A stretch of DNA of 64,000 nt, taken from Streptomyces sp. CB03234 (GTDB lineage Bacteria; Actinomycetota; Actinomycetes; Streptomycetales; Streptomycetaceae). The notes beneath the pieces were generated by a model. It ran no database searches, was not told the DNA's origin, and saw nothing but the letters and a program-made list of their open reading frames with translations. A program made the translations under genes and the position numbers. Location: positions 248,001-312,000 of the forward strand of contig NZ_LIYH01000006.1 of NCBI RefSeq assembly GCF_001905885.1, in the 5' to 3' direction. Shown here piece by piece: positions 39,591 to 48,207 of the stretch (the first letter of the stretch is position 1; each line of letters opens with the position of its first letter).

Positions 39591-41032
39591 GGCTCTTCAT
39601 CGGCGGTGAGTGGGTGGAGCCCGAGGGCGGGCATTACGAGGTGGTCGACCCCGCCACGGAGGAGGCCGTCGGCCTCGCCCCCGAGGCGAGTCTTCGCCAG
39701 GTGCAGGAGGCGGCCGCGGCGGCGAAGGAGGCGTTCGGGAGCTGGTCGCGGACGCGGCCGGAGGAGCGGGCCGCCCTTCTGGACCGGGCGGCGGAGGTCA
39801 TCGCGCGTGACGCGGAGGCGCACGCGCGGCTGGCGCGGGCCGAGAGCGGTGCGACGACCGGTACGGCGCGCGCCCTGCAGGTCGCCGTGGCGTCGGCGCG
39901 GTTCCGGCGGTACGCCAAGGGCGCCCTGGAGCCGGTGGAGCAGCCCCTGCCGCCGCAGATCAGCGCGGCGGGCCCGATGGGGCCGGCCGGTGTGCTCGGG
40001 GCGGTCGCGGTGCGGCGTCCCGTGGGCGTGGTCGCGTGCATCACCTCGTACAACAACCCGTGGGCCAATCCGGCGGGCAAGGTCGCCCCGGCGCTGGCGA
40101 TGGGCAACACCGTGGTGGTCAAGCCCGCCCCGCAGGATCCGCTGTCGGTGTACGCGATGGCGCGGGCGCTGGAGGAGGCCGGGGTGCCGCCGGGGGTCGT
40201 CAACGTCGTCACGGGGGCGGGGGCGGAAGTGGGGGAGGCGGTGGTGGGCTCGCCGGATGTGGACATGGTGAGTTTCACCGGCTCCACGGCGGTGGGGCGG
40301 CGCATCGGCGAGGTGTGCGGGCGGGAGGTCAAGCGGCAACTGATGGAGCTGGGCGGGAAGGGCGCGGCGCTCGTGTTCGACGACGCCGACCTGGACGCGG
40401 CCGTGCGGGGCATCGGTACCACCTTCTCGTTCTACAGCGGCCAGATCTGTACGGCTCCGACGCGGGTGCTGGCGCAGCGCGGGGTGTACGGGCGGCTGGT
40501 GGAGCTGCTGACCGGTTACCTGGGCCGGCTGCGGGTCGGGGATCCGGCCGATGCCGGGACCGTGGTCGGGCCGGTGATCTCGGCCGCGCACCGTGACCGG
40601 GTGGAGGGGTACGTGGAGCTGGGGCGGGAGGAGGGGGCCCGTGTCATCAGGCACGGGTCGCCGCCGGGGTACGGGAAGGGCTTCTACGTCGCCCCGGCGC
40701 TCCTGGTGGACTGCGCGGGCGACATGCGGGTGGTGCGGGAGGAGATCTTCGGGCCGGTCGTGGTGGTGGTGCCGTTCGACGACGAGGAGGAGGGCGTCGC
40801 GCTGGCCAATGACAGCGACTACGGCCTGATCGACTACGTGTGGTCGGGTGATGTGGCCCGTGCTTTCCGTGTGGCGGGCCGGTTGCGGGCCGGCGGGGTC
40901 GGGGTGAACACGGTCGGCCGCAACCTGGAGGCGCCGTTCGGCGGCTTCAAGAAGAGCGGTGTGGGGCGGGATTGTGGTTCGTACGCGCTGCACGCGTACA
41001 GCGAGCTGCAGGCGCTCGTGTGGCCTGGCTGA
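39587..41032 (+). CDS. NAD(P)-dependent aldehyde dehydrogenase
   Basis: The 481-residue protein starts at GTG 39587, coupled to the amidohydrolase by a 4-bp overlap. ALDH motifs are intact: SYNNPWANPAGKVAPALAMG and NTVVVKPAP for the cofactor, SFTGSTAVGRRIGEVCG, the catalytic Glu in LMELGGKGAALV and the nucleophile Cys in FYSGQICTAPTRVLAQ. It ends NTVGRNLEAPFGGFKKSG, as expected. It oxidises an aldehyde to the acid and probably acts just after the hydrolase in one pathway. The substrate is unknown. Confidence 0.94.
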   Translation: MRLFIGGEWVEPEGGHYEVVDPATEEAVGLAPEASLRQVQEAAAAAKEAFGSWSRTRPEERAALLDRAAEVIARDAEAHARLARAESGATTGTARALQVAVASARFRRYAKGALEPVEQPLPPQISAAGPMGPAGVLGAVAVRRPVGVVACITSYNNPWANPAGKVAPALAMGNTVVVKPAPQDPLSVYAMARALEEAGVPPGVVNVVTGAGAEVGEAVVGSPDVDMVSFTGSTAVGRRIGEVCGREVKRQLMELGGKGAALVFDDADLDAAVRGIGTTFSFYSGQICTAPTRVLAQRGVYGRLVELLTGYLGRLRVGDPADAGTVVGPVISAAHRDRVEGYVELGREEGARVIRHGSPPGYGKGFYVAPALLVDCAGDMRVVREEIFGPVVVVVPFDDEEEGVALANDSDYGLIDYVWSGDVARAFRVAGRLRAGGVGVNTVGRNLEAPFGGFKKSGVGRDCGSYALHAYSELQALVWPG

Positions 41033-41247
41033 AAACAGCGCAGGAAAATTTAGAAACGGGCAATTCGGACACAGCTGCGGTTCCCGCATAGCGGACGGTG
41101 CGGTTTTCACCTACCAATCGGTCGGTGTCGGTCGGGGGTGATCTTTCTTTCTGTGCTATGGGAGGGGTCTGAGCCCTGGAATGCAAGGCAAAGATCGCGG
41201 AGTTCCTTCTTCCGGATGTGGAAACCGCAGCACCTAACGTCCTCTGC

Positions 41248-42801
41248 ATGACTCAGGTAGAAGCGCGGCCCCAGGCCGGAGACACGGTAATGAGCGGCGC
41301 CCAAGGGGGCGTACGCAAGAAGGGCCTCGGCGACAACTCGGTCGGGCTCATGGGTGGCGCCGTCATCGGTGTGTCCACCGTCGCCCCCGTCTACTGCCTC
41401 ACGGCCACCCTCGGCCCTACGGTCAGTGAGGTCGGGCTGCAGATGCCGGCGATCTTCCTCGCCGGATTCCTGCCGATGCTTCTGGTGGCCTTCGCCTACC
41501 GCGAGCTGAACCGCGCGGTGCCGGACTGCGGCACGTCCTTCACCTGGTCGGTGAAGGCCTTCGGCCCGCGTGTCGGGTGGATGTGCGGCTGGGGCCTGCT
41601 CGTCGCCACCATCGTGGTGCTCTCCAACCTCGCGGGTGTCGCGACCTCCTACTTCTATCTGCTCCTCGGTGAGGTCACCGGCAGCGAATCGGTCGCCGCC
41701 CTCGACGGCAACAAGGCCGCGCACATCGCCACCACCCTCCTCTTCATCGCGGTCGCCACCGCCATCAGCTACCGGGGCATCACCGCCACCAAGTGGGTCC
41801 AGTACGCTCTGGTCGGCCTCCAGCTCACCGTCCTGCTGATCTTCGCCTTCATGGCGATCACCAAGGCCGACGAGGTCGCCGGATCGCTCGACTTCTCCTG
41901 GTCCTGGATGAACCCCTTCGGCGTCGAGTCCTTCGCCGCCTTCACCGCCGGCCTGTCCCTGTCGATCTTCATCTACTGGGGCTGGGACGCCTGCCTGTCC
42001 ATCAACGAGGAGAGCACCGGCAGCGCCCGTACGCCCGGCCGCGCCGCCATGCTCGCCATGGTCGTGATCGTCGCCTCGTACCTGATGATCGCCATCGCCT
42101 CGCAGATGTACGCGGGCATCGGCGACAAGGGCACGGGCCTTGGCAACCCCGACACCGCGGACAACGTGTTCGCCGTCCTCGCCGAACCGATCATGGGCTC
42201 CGGCCTCGGCGTCCTGCTCTTCCTCGCCGTCGTCGCCTCCGCGGCCGCGAGCCTGCAGACCACCTTCATCCCGGTGGCGCGCACGGCCTTGGCCATGAGC
42301 ACGTACCAGGCGATGCCGGCCTCGTTCGCCAAGGTCCACCCGCGCTTCAAGACCCCCGGCCGTGCCACCGTCATCGCGGGTGTCGCCACCGGCGCCTTCT
42401 ACGCCGTGATGTCGCTGCTGAGCGAGAACGTCCTCATCGACACCATCTACGCGCTCGGCCTGATGATCTGCTTCTACTACGCGATCACCGCCTTCGCCTG
42501 CGTCTGGTTCTTCCGCCGTGAGCTGCGCCGCTCGGTGCGCGACCTGGCCGTCAAGGGCATCTTCCCGGGCCTCGGCGGCCTGATGCTCACCGCCGTCTTC
42601 GGCCAGACGCTGTACGACATCTGGGACCCGGCCTACGGCAGCGGTTCGTCGGTGTTCGGCATCGGCTCGGTCTTCGTGATCGGCGTGGGCCTGCTGCTGC
42701 TCGGCGTGGTGATCATGCTGGTGATGCAGCGCCGCAGCCCGGCGTTCTTCCGCGGCGAGGTCCTCACCCAGGAGACCCCTGCCCTCGTCGTCGCGGACTG
42801 A
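41248..42801 (+). CDS. APC-family amino acid/polyamine permease
   Basis: The 517-residue transporter starts at ATG 41248 and has about twelve membrane helices. The first, GLMGGAVIGVSTVAPVYCLT, carries the APC helix-1 signature. Other recognisable segments are LAGFLPMLLVAFAYRELNRA, followed by PDCGTSFTWSVKAFGPRVGW, which is typical of the family, and SLSIFIYWGWDACLSINEES. APC permeases import amino acids or amines with protons. The 215-bp upstream gap is AT-rich and probably carries its promoter; a terminator follows at 42818-42859, so it is monocistronic. Confidence 0.93.
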   Translation: MTQVEARPQAGDTVMSGAQGGVRKKGLGDNSVGLMGGAVIGVSTVAPVYCLTATLGPTVSEVGLQMPAIFLAGFLPMLLVAFAYRELNRAVPDCGTSFTWSVKAFGPRVGWMCGWGLLVATIVVLSNLAGVATSYFYLLLGEVTGSESVAALDGNKAAHIATTLLFIAVATAISYRGITATKWVQYALVGLQLTVLLIFAFMAITKADEVAGSLDFSWSWMNPFGVESFAAFTAGLSLSIFIYWGWDACLSINEESTGSARTPGRAAMLAMVVIVASYLMIAIASQMYAGIGDKGTGLGNPDTADNVFAVLAEPIMGSGLGVLLFLAVVASAAASLQTTFIPVARTALAMSTYQAMPASFAKVHPRFKTPGRATVIAGVATGAFYAVMSLLSENVLIDTIYALGLMICFYYAITAFACVWFFRRELRRSVRDLAVKGIFPGLGGLMLTAVFGQTLYDIWDPAYGSGSSVFGIGSVFVIGVGLLLLGVVIMLVMQRRSPAFFRGEVLTQETPALVVAD

Positions 42802-42817
42802 CGCACACACCTGAGCC

Positions 42818-42859
42818 GGAAGGGCGGACACCGTGGGACGGCACGGTGCCCGCCCTTCC
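42818..42859 (+). terminator. Terminator hairpin after permease
   Basis: GGAAGGGCGG (42818-42827) pairs with CCGCCCTTCC (42850-42859), with an inner ACCGTG/CACGGT-like stem. It lies 17 bp past the permease stop. Confidence 0.8.
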
Positions 42860-42897
42860 GTATGCGTAGCCTCCGGCATGGCGGCAAGGTGGACGGT

Positions 42898-43215
42898 ATG
42901 TATGACCTCAACGCCATCGCCGAGGAACACCTCGTAGCCGCCCACGCCGACGAACACGGCCGCAGCGCGAACCTGATCCTGCGCGACCCGCCGCTGCGGC
43001 AGAGCGTCATCGCGCTCACCGCCGGCACCTCGCTCGACGAGCACAACACCCCACCCGCCGCGTCCCTCCAGGTGCTGCGGGGCGTGGTGAAGGTGACGGC
43101 CCAGTCCGGCGACACGGAGCTGACCATGGGCTCCCTGTACCTGCTGCCGCCGGAGCGGCACGGGCTGACGGCGGTGACGGACGCGGCGGTCCTGCTCACC
43201 GCCGTCAACGACTGA
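42898..43215 (+). CDS. Small cupin-fold protein
   Basis: The 105-residue protein starts at ATG 42898 (MYDLNAIAEEHLVAAHADEH). The beta pattern LRQSVIALTAGTSLDEHNTP, LQVLRGVVKVTA, then GSLYLLPPERHGLTAVTDAA matches a single-domain cupin, with His in DEHN and ERHG as possible metal ligands. Similar small cupins are of unknown activity. Its 3' end overlaps the convergent PHP gene by 11 bp. Confidence 0.82.
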   Translation: MYDLNAIAEEHLVAAHADEHGRSANLILRDPPLRQSVIALTAGTSLDEHNTPPAASLQVLRGVVKVTAQSGDTELTMGSLYLLPPERHGLTAVTDAAVLLTAVND

Positions 43216-44674
43216 GCCCGTCCCCCAGGAACACCGGGTTGGTGAACGCCGCCAGAGCGCCCGGGAGGCCCGGGGCCGTGGCCGGGTGGCGGACCTCCGC
43301 GCGGACGTACGTGGCGTACGCGGCCGTCGTCGTCCACTCGGCCGTGCCCGTGCCCGACGCGGGCAGCGGCGGCGCCGTGTGCAGGACGCCCTGGTCGGTG
43401 ACGAAGCGGGCCGTGCAGCCCGGGGCGCCCGCCACCTCCAGGCGGACCGTCACCGGGGCGTCGGGCGGTACGGCGAGCCGGTCACCGATCCCCGCACGGT
43501 CGCCGCGCCCGCCCGTGGCCGTGAAGGACAGCGACACGGCGGCCGACTCGGCGACGTACGACCGCCCCGCGCGCAGCCCGGCCAGGACCGCCTCGCGGGT
43601 CAGGTCGTCGGCGAGGACGACCGTCTGCGGCTCGCCCACCTTCTGGGGCTCGCGGTGCGCGTCGCTGCTGCCCATCGCCGGGGTCCACCGCCCTGCTGTG
43701 GCCAGGGTGCTGTCCCAGTCGGCGAGCGTCACCTCGTCGTCCGGGGTGTACGGGCCGTTCCACACCTCCACCACGTCCGCGTCGGCGAACCCGAACTTCC
43801 AGTTGCAGCCGATGCACGTGGCGTGCGGGTGGGCCGGGACGACCAGGCCGCCGGCCCGGCGGATCGCGCGGGCGTAGTGCCCGAAGCGGTTGTCGCGGGC
43901 CCGGTAGCGCCAGTCGACGAACGTGCCGGGGTCGGTGCCGATGGCGACGACGTGACCGTTGCGCGTGGTGACCTCCTCGCCGGTCAGGATCAGCAGGTCG
44001 TCGCCCCACAGGCCCTCCCACGCCCGGTGGGCGGCGTGCGTGTTGTGCTCGGAGGTGTTGATGAAGTCCAGCCCGGCGGCGCGCGCTGCGGCCGCGATCT
44101 CGGCGGGGGTACGGCGCCCGTCGGAGTACACCGAGTGCAGGTGGCAGTCGCCCCGGTACCAGGCCCGGCCCCGCCCCCGGGCGCGCTCCGGCGGGTACAC
44201 GGGCGCGGGCGTACGGCCGGGCGTGCCGTACGTGAGGCGGACCGTCACCGTGTACGCCAGGCCGCCGGGGGCGACCGTGTACGGGCCGAGCGCGATGTGC
44301 CAGGTGCCCGCCCGCACGGGCCCCGGGAGGTAGCCGGGCGTGGCGTCGTCGGCGCGGAGGAAGAACTCGGTGCGGGCGCCGCCCGACCAGCCACGGAAGC
44401 CGCGCCCGCCCAGCTCGGTGCCGCGCTCGTCGAAGACGCCGATGTCCAGGGCGTTGCCCTGCGTCCCGGGCGGGACGGCGGGCCGTTCGTACGCGTACGA
44501 CACCCGGATCTCCCGCACCCCGCGCGGTACCTCGACCGGCACGTACACGTAGTCGGGCGAACCGGGCGGCAGGGTGCCGCGCAGCACCTGCTCGGTCTGC
44601 CCGGGGGTGAAGCGCAGTCCCGGGGCGGCGAAGGCCCCCGCCGCGCCCGTCACGAATCCTCGTCTGCCCATCAT
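43205..44674 (-). CDS. Exported PHP-domain phosphoesterase (CehA/McbA family)
   Basis: The 489-residue protein starts at ATG 44674 (or 44671) after GGAGGG. An RRGFVTGAAGAFAAPG N-terminus suggests a Tat signal. A beta-rich domain (residues 35-170) precedes the PHP domain, whose metal ligands are visible: YRGDCHLHSVYSDGRRTPAE, INTSEHNTHAAH, LTGEEVTTRNGHVV, VVPAHPHATCIG and MGSSDAHREPQ. CehA/McbA relatives include carbaryl hydrolases and exported phosphoesterases. It is divergent from the LLM gene at 44766, 91 bp away. Confidence 0.88.
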   Translation of the reverse strand: MMGRRGFVTGAAGAFAAPGLRFTPGQTEQVLRGTLPPGSPDYVYVPVEVPRGVREIRVSYAYERPAVPPGTQGNALDIGVFDERGTELGGRGFRGWSGGARTEFFLRADDATPGYLPGPVRAGTWHIALGPYTVAPGGLAYTVTVRLTYGTPGRTPAPVYPPERARGRGRAWYRGDCHLHSVYSDGRRTPAEIAAAARAAGLDFINTSEHNTHAAHRAWEGLWGDDLLILTGEEVTTRNGHVVAIGTDPGTFVDWRYRARDNRFGHYARAIRRAGGLVVPAHPHATCIGCNWKFGFADADVVEVWNGPYTPDDEVTLADWDSTLATAGRWTPAMGSSDAHREPQKVGEPQTVVLADDLTREAVLAGLRAGRSYVAESAAVSLSFTATGGRGDRAGIGDRLAVPPDAPVTVRLEVAGAPGCTARFVTDQGVLHTAPPLPASGTGTAEWTTTAAYATYVRAEVRHPATAPGLPGALAAFTNPVFLGDGLSR

Positions 44675-44765
44675 GGGTGCCACCCTCCTCGCGGCCGGTG
44701 AATTCCCCGCCAACCCGAGGCGACGGTCTCGGAATTCACCGCCGGACGCCATACGTTGGGCGGTC

Positions 44766-45593
44766 ATGCGCATCGCGACGACGATTTTCCTCACGGACCA
44801 GACCATCACCCCGGTACGACTCGCGCGCGAGCTGGAACAGCGTGGCTTCGCGGGCCTCTACCTGCCCGAGCACACCCACATCCCCGTCGAACGCACCAGC
44901 CCCTACCCGGCGGGCGGCGACCTGCCGCCCGAGTACGGCCGCACCCTCGACCCGTTCATCGCGCTCGGCCAGGCCGCCGCCGTCACCGAGCGGCTCGGCC
45001 TGGGCACCGGCATCACGCTCGTCGCCCAGCACGACCCGATCGACCTGGCCAAGCAGGTCGCCACCCTCGACCACCTCTCCGGCGGCCGCTTCACCCTCGG
45101 CATCGGCTACGGCTGGAACAGGGAGGAGGCGGAGGACCACGGCGTGACGTGGAGCGCCCGCCGGGAACGCACCCGCGACCGGATGGCCCTGATGCGCGCC
45201 CTGTGGGCGGCCGAACCCACCGCGTACGAAGGCGAGACCGCCTCCGTACGCGCGTCCCAGGCCTGGCCCAAACCGGTCGGCGGCGCTCCTCGCACCCTGA
45301 TCGGCGGCGCGGCCGGCCCCAAGCTCTTCGCCCACATCGCCGAGTACGCCGACGGCTGGCTCCCCATCGGCGGCCGGGGCCTGACCGAGACGCTCCCGGT
45401 GCTGCGGGAGACCTGGGAGAAGGCGGGCCGCGACCCCGGGGCCCTCCAGGTCGTCCCCTACGCCGTGCGCCCCTCGGCGGGCAAGCTCGCCCACTTCGCC
45501 GACCTCGGCATAACGGAGGCCGTCGTTCAACTCCCGCCGTCGGGCGAGGCCGAGGTGCTGCGGACGCTGGACGAGTACGCCCAGTACGTGTAG
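44766..45593 (+). CDS. LLM-class F420-dependent oxidoreductase
   Basis: The 275-residue protein starts at ATG 44766 (MRIATTIFLTDQTITPVRLA). The luciferase-like barrel shows FAGLYLPEHTHIPVERTSPY, LGTGITLVAQHDPIDLAKQV, TLDHLSGGRFTLGIGYGWNR and PRTLIGGAAGPKLF. This layout is the common short F420-dependent class. It lies 27 bp before fbiC on the same strand, so a single transcript with the cofactor-synthesis gene is likely. The substrate is unknown. Confidence 0.92.
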   Translation: MRIATTIFLTDQTITPVRLARELEQRGFAGLYLPEHTHIPVERTSPYPAGGDLPPEYGRTLDPFIALGQAAAVTERLGLGTGITLVAQHDPIDLAKQVATLDHLSGGRFTLGIGYGWNREEAEDHGVTWSARRERTRDRMALMRALWAAEPTAYEGETASVRASQAWPKPVGGAPRTLIGGAAGPKLFAHIAEYADGWLPIGGRGLTETLPVLRETWEKAGRDPGALQVVPYAVRPSAGKLAHFADLGITEAVVQLPPSGEAEVLRTLDEYAQYV

Positions 45594-45620
45594 GAGCCCC
45601 GCGCTCGTATGCTCGGGTCC

Positions 45621-48203
45621 ATGACCGATGACCAGTCCGGACGCCCCACCCCCAACGCCATGCGACGCGCCCTCAAGCGGGCCAGGGACGGGGTGGCGCT
45701 GGACGTCACCGAGGCCGCCGTCCTGCTTCAGGCGCGCGGCGCGGACCTGGACGACCTGGCCGCGTCGGCCGCGCGGGTGCGGGACGCCGGGCTGGCGGCG
45801 GCCGGGCGGGCCGGGGTCATCACGTACTCGAAGAGCGTGTTCGTCCCGCTCACCCGGCTGTGCCGGGACACGTGCCACTACTGCACGTTCGCGACCGTGC
45901 CCGGCAAGCTGCGGCGGGCCGGGCACGGGATGTTCATGTCGCCGGACGAGGTGCTGGACATCGCCCGCCGGGGCGCCGAACTGGGCTGCAAGGAAGCGCT
46001 GATCACGCTGGGCGACAAGCCCGAGGACCGCTGGCCCGAGGCGCGGGAGTGGCTGGACGCGCACGGGTACGACGACACCCTCGCGTACGTACGGGCCATG
46101 GCGATCCGGATCCTGGAGGAGACCGGGCTGCTGCCGCACCTCAACCCGGGTGTCCTGTCGTGGACCGACTTCCAGCGGCTGAAGCCGGTGGCGCCGTCCA
46201 TGGGCATGATGCTGGAGACGACGGCGACCCGGCTGTGGTCCGAGCCGGGCGGCCCGCACTACGGCTCCCCCGACAAGGAGCCGGCCGTGCGGCTGCGGGT
46301 CCTGGAGGACGCGGGCCGGTCGTCGGTGCCGTTCACCAGCGGGCTGCTCATCGGGATCGGGGAGACGTACGAGGAGCGGGCGGAGTCGCTGTTCGCGCTG
46401 CGGCGGGTGGCGCGGGCGTACCACGGCATCCAGGAGCTGATCATCCAGAACTTCCGCGCCAAGCCGGACACGGCGATGCGCGGCATGCCGGACGCCGAAC
46501 TGGACGACCTGGTGGCGACGGTCGCGGTGGCCCGGCACATCATGGGCCCGTCGGCGTGTCTGCAGGCCCCGCCGAACCTGGTCGACGGGGAGTACGGGCG
46601 GCTCATCGGCGCCGGGATCGACGACTGGGGCGGGGTGTCGCCGCTCACCATCGACCATGTGAACCCCGAGCGGCCCTGGCCGCAGATCGACGCGCTGGCG
46701 GAGAAGTCGGCGGCCGCCGGTTTCGAGCTGCGTGAACGTCTCTGCGTCTACCCCGAGTTCGTCACGCGCGGCGAGCCGTGGCTCGACCCGCGCCTGCTGC
46801 CGCACGTCCGCGCCCTCGCCGACCCGGCCACGGGGCTCGCGAACCCGGACGCCGAGGTGCGCGGCCTGCCGTGGCAGGAGCCCGACGAGGCGTTCACCGC
46901 GTCGGGCCGTACCGACCTGCACCGCACCATCGACACGGAGGGCCGCACCGCCGACCGGCGGGACGACTTCGACGAGGTGTACGGCGATTGGGAGGCGCTG
47001 CGGGAGGCCGCCGCACCCGGCATGGTGCCGCAGCGCATCGACACCGACGTACGCGAGGCCCTCGCGGTCGCCGCCGGCGACCCGACGCGGCTGACGGACG
47101 AGCAGGCGCTGGCGCTGCTGCACGCGGACGGGCCGGCGCTGGACGCGCTGTGCCGGGTCGCGGACGACATCCGGAAGACGGCCGTGGGCGACGACGTCAC
47201 CTACATCGTCACCCGCAACATCAACTTCACCAACGTCTGCTACACCGGCTGCCGCTTCTGCGCCTTCGCCCAGCGCCGCACGGATGCCGACGCGTACACC
47301 CTGTCCCTGGACCAGGTCGCCGACCGGGCCCAGCAGGCGTGGGAGGTGGGCGCGGTCGAGGTGTGCATGCAGGGCGGCATCCACCCGGACGTGCCGGGCA
47401 CGGCGTACTTCGACATCGCCCGGGCGGTCAAGGACCGGGTACCGGGCATGCACGTCCACGCCTTCTCGCCGATGGAGGTCGTCAACGGCGCGACCCGCAC
47501 GGGCCTGTCGATCCGCGAGTGGCTGACCGCCGCGAAGGAGGCCGGCCTGGACTCCATCCCGGGGACGGCCGCGGAGATCCTCGACGACGAGGTGCGGTGG
47601 GTCCTGACCAAGGGCAAGCTGCCGGCGGCCACCTGGATCGAGGTGGTGAAAACCGCCCACGAGCTGGGCATCCGGTCCTCGTCGACCATGATGTACGGGC
47701 ACGTCGACCAGCCCCGCCACTGGCTCGGCCACTTCCGTACCCTCGCGCGGATCCAGCAGGAGACCGGTGGCTTCACCGAGTTCGTGACGTTGCCCTTCAT
47801 CCACACCAACGCCCCCGTCTACCTCGCCGGCATCGCCCGCCCCGGCCCCACCACCCGCGACAACCGCGCCGTCACCGCCATGGCCCGCGTCCTGCTCCAC
47901 CCGCACATCCCCAATATCCAGACCAGCTGGGTGAAGCTGGGCGCCGACGGCGCCGCCGACATGCTCCGCTCCGGCGCCAACGACCTCGGCGGCACGCTCA
48001 TGGAGGAGACCATCTCCCGCATGGCGGGCTCCTCCTACGGCTCGTACAAGTCCGTCCGGGACCTCGTCGCGATCGCCGAAGCCGCCGGCCGCCCGGCCCG
48101 CGCCCGTACGACGCTGTACGGCGAGGTCCCCGAGGAGCGGCAGCGGGCGGCGGCGGCATCCGACGGACACCTCCCGGAACTGCTGCCGGTGCTGACAGAC
48201 TGA
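45621..48203 (+). CDS. fbiC: FbiC, fused 7,8-didemethyl-8-hydroxy-5-deazariboflavin (FO) synthase
   Basis: The 860-residue protein fuses the archaeal CofG and CofH radical-SAM enzymes. The N-terminal half has the cluster motif CRDTCHYCTF (near residue 85) and the C-terminal half has CYTGCRFCAF (near residue 540). Both are followed by the radical-SAM barrel motifs (LITLGDKPEDRWPEAREWLD; VEVCMQGGIHPDVPGTAYFD). It makes FO, the chromophore of coenzyme F420, from a ribityl-uracil intermediate and tyrosine. The start is ATG 45621; length and motifs are complete. It sits right after an LLM gene and near several probable F420 users. Confidence 0.97.
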   Translation: MTDDQSGRPTPNAMRRALKRARDGVALDVTEAAVLLQARGADLDDLAASAARVRDAGLAAAGRAGVITYSKSVFVPLTRLCRDTCHYCTFATVPGKLRRAGHGMFMSPDEVLDIARRGAELGCKEALITLGDKPEDRWPEAREWLDAHGYDDTLAYVRAMAIRILEETGLLPHLNPGVLSWTDFQRLKPVAPSMGMMLETTATRLWSEPGGPHYGSPDKEPAVRLRVLEDAGRSSVPFTSGLLIGIGETYEERAESLFALRRVARAYHGIQELIIQNFRAKPDTAMRGMPDAELDDLVATVAVARHIMGPSACLQAPPNLVDGEYGRLIGAGIDDWGGVSPLTIDHVNPERPWPQIDALAEKSAAAGFELRERLCVYPEFVTRGEPWLDPRLLPHVRALADPATGLANPDAEVRGLPWQEPDEAFTASGRTDLHRTIDTEGRTADRRDDFDEVYGDWEALREAAAPGMVPQRIDTDVREALAVAAGDPTRLTDEQALALLHADGPALDALCRVADDIRKTAVGDDVTYIVTRNINFTNVCYTGCRFCAFAQRRTDADAYTLSLDQVADRAQQAWEVGAVEVCMQGGIHPDVPGTAYFDIARAVKDRVPGMHVHAFSPMEVVNGATRTGLSIREWLTAAKEAGLDSIPGTAAEILDDEVRWVLTKGKLPAATWIEVVKTAHELGIRSSSTMMYGHVDQPRHWLGHFRTLARIQQETGGFTEFVTLPFIHTNAPVYLAGIARPGPTTRDNRAVTAMARVLLHPHIPNIQTSWVKLGADGAADMLRSGANDLGGTLMEETISRMAGSSYGSYKSVRDLVAIAEAAGRPARARTTLYGEVPEERQRAAAASDGHLPELLPVLTD

Positions 48204-48207
48204 TCCC

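Noticed and set aside
38174..43161. Long minus-strand frames opposite the amidohydrolase, ALDH and permease genes
   Set aside because: They are antisense shadows with no start signals or domains.
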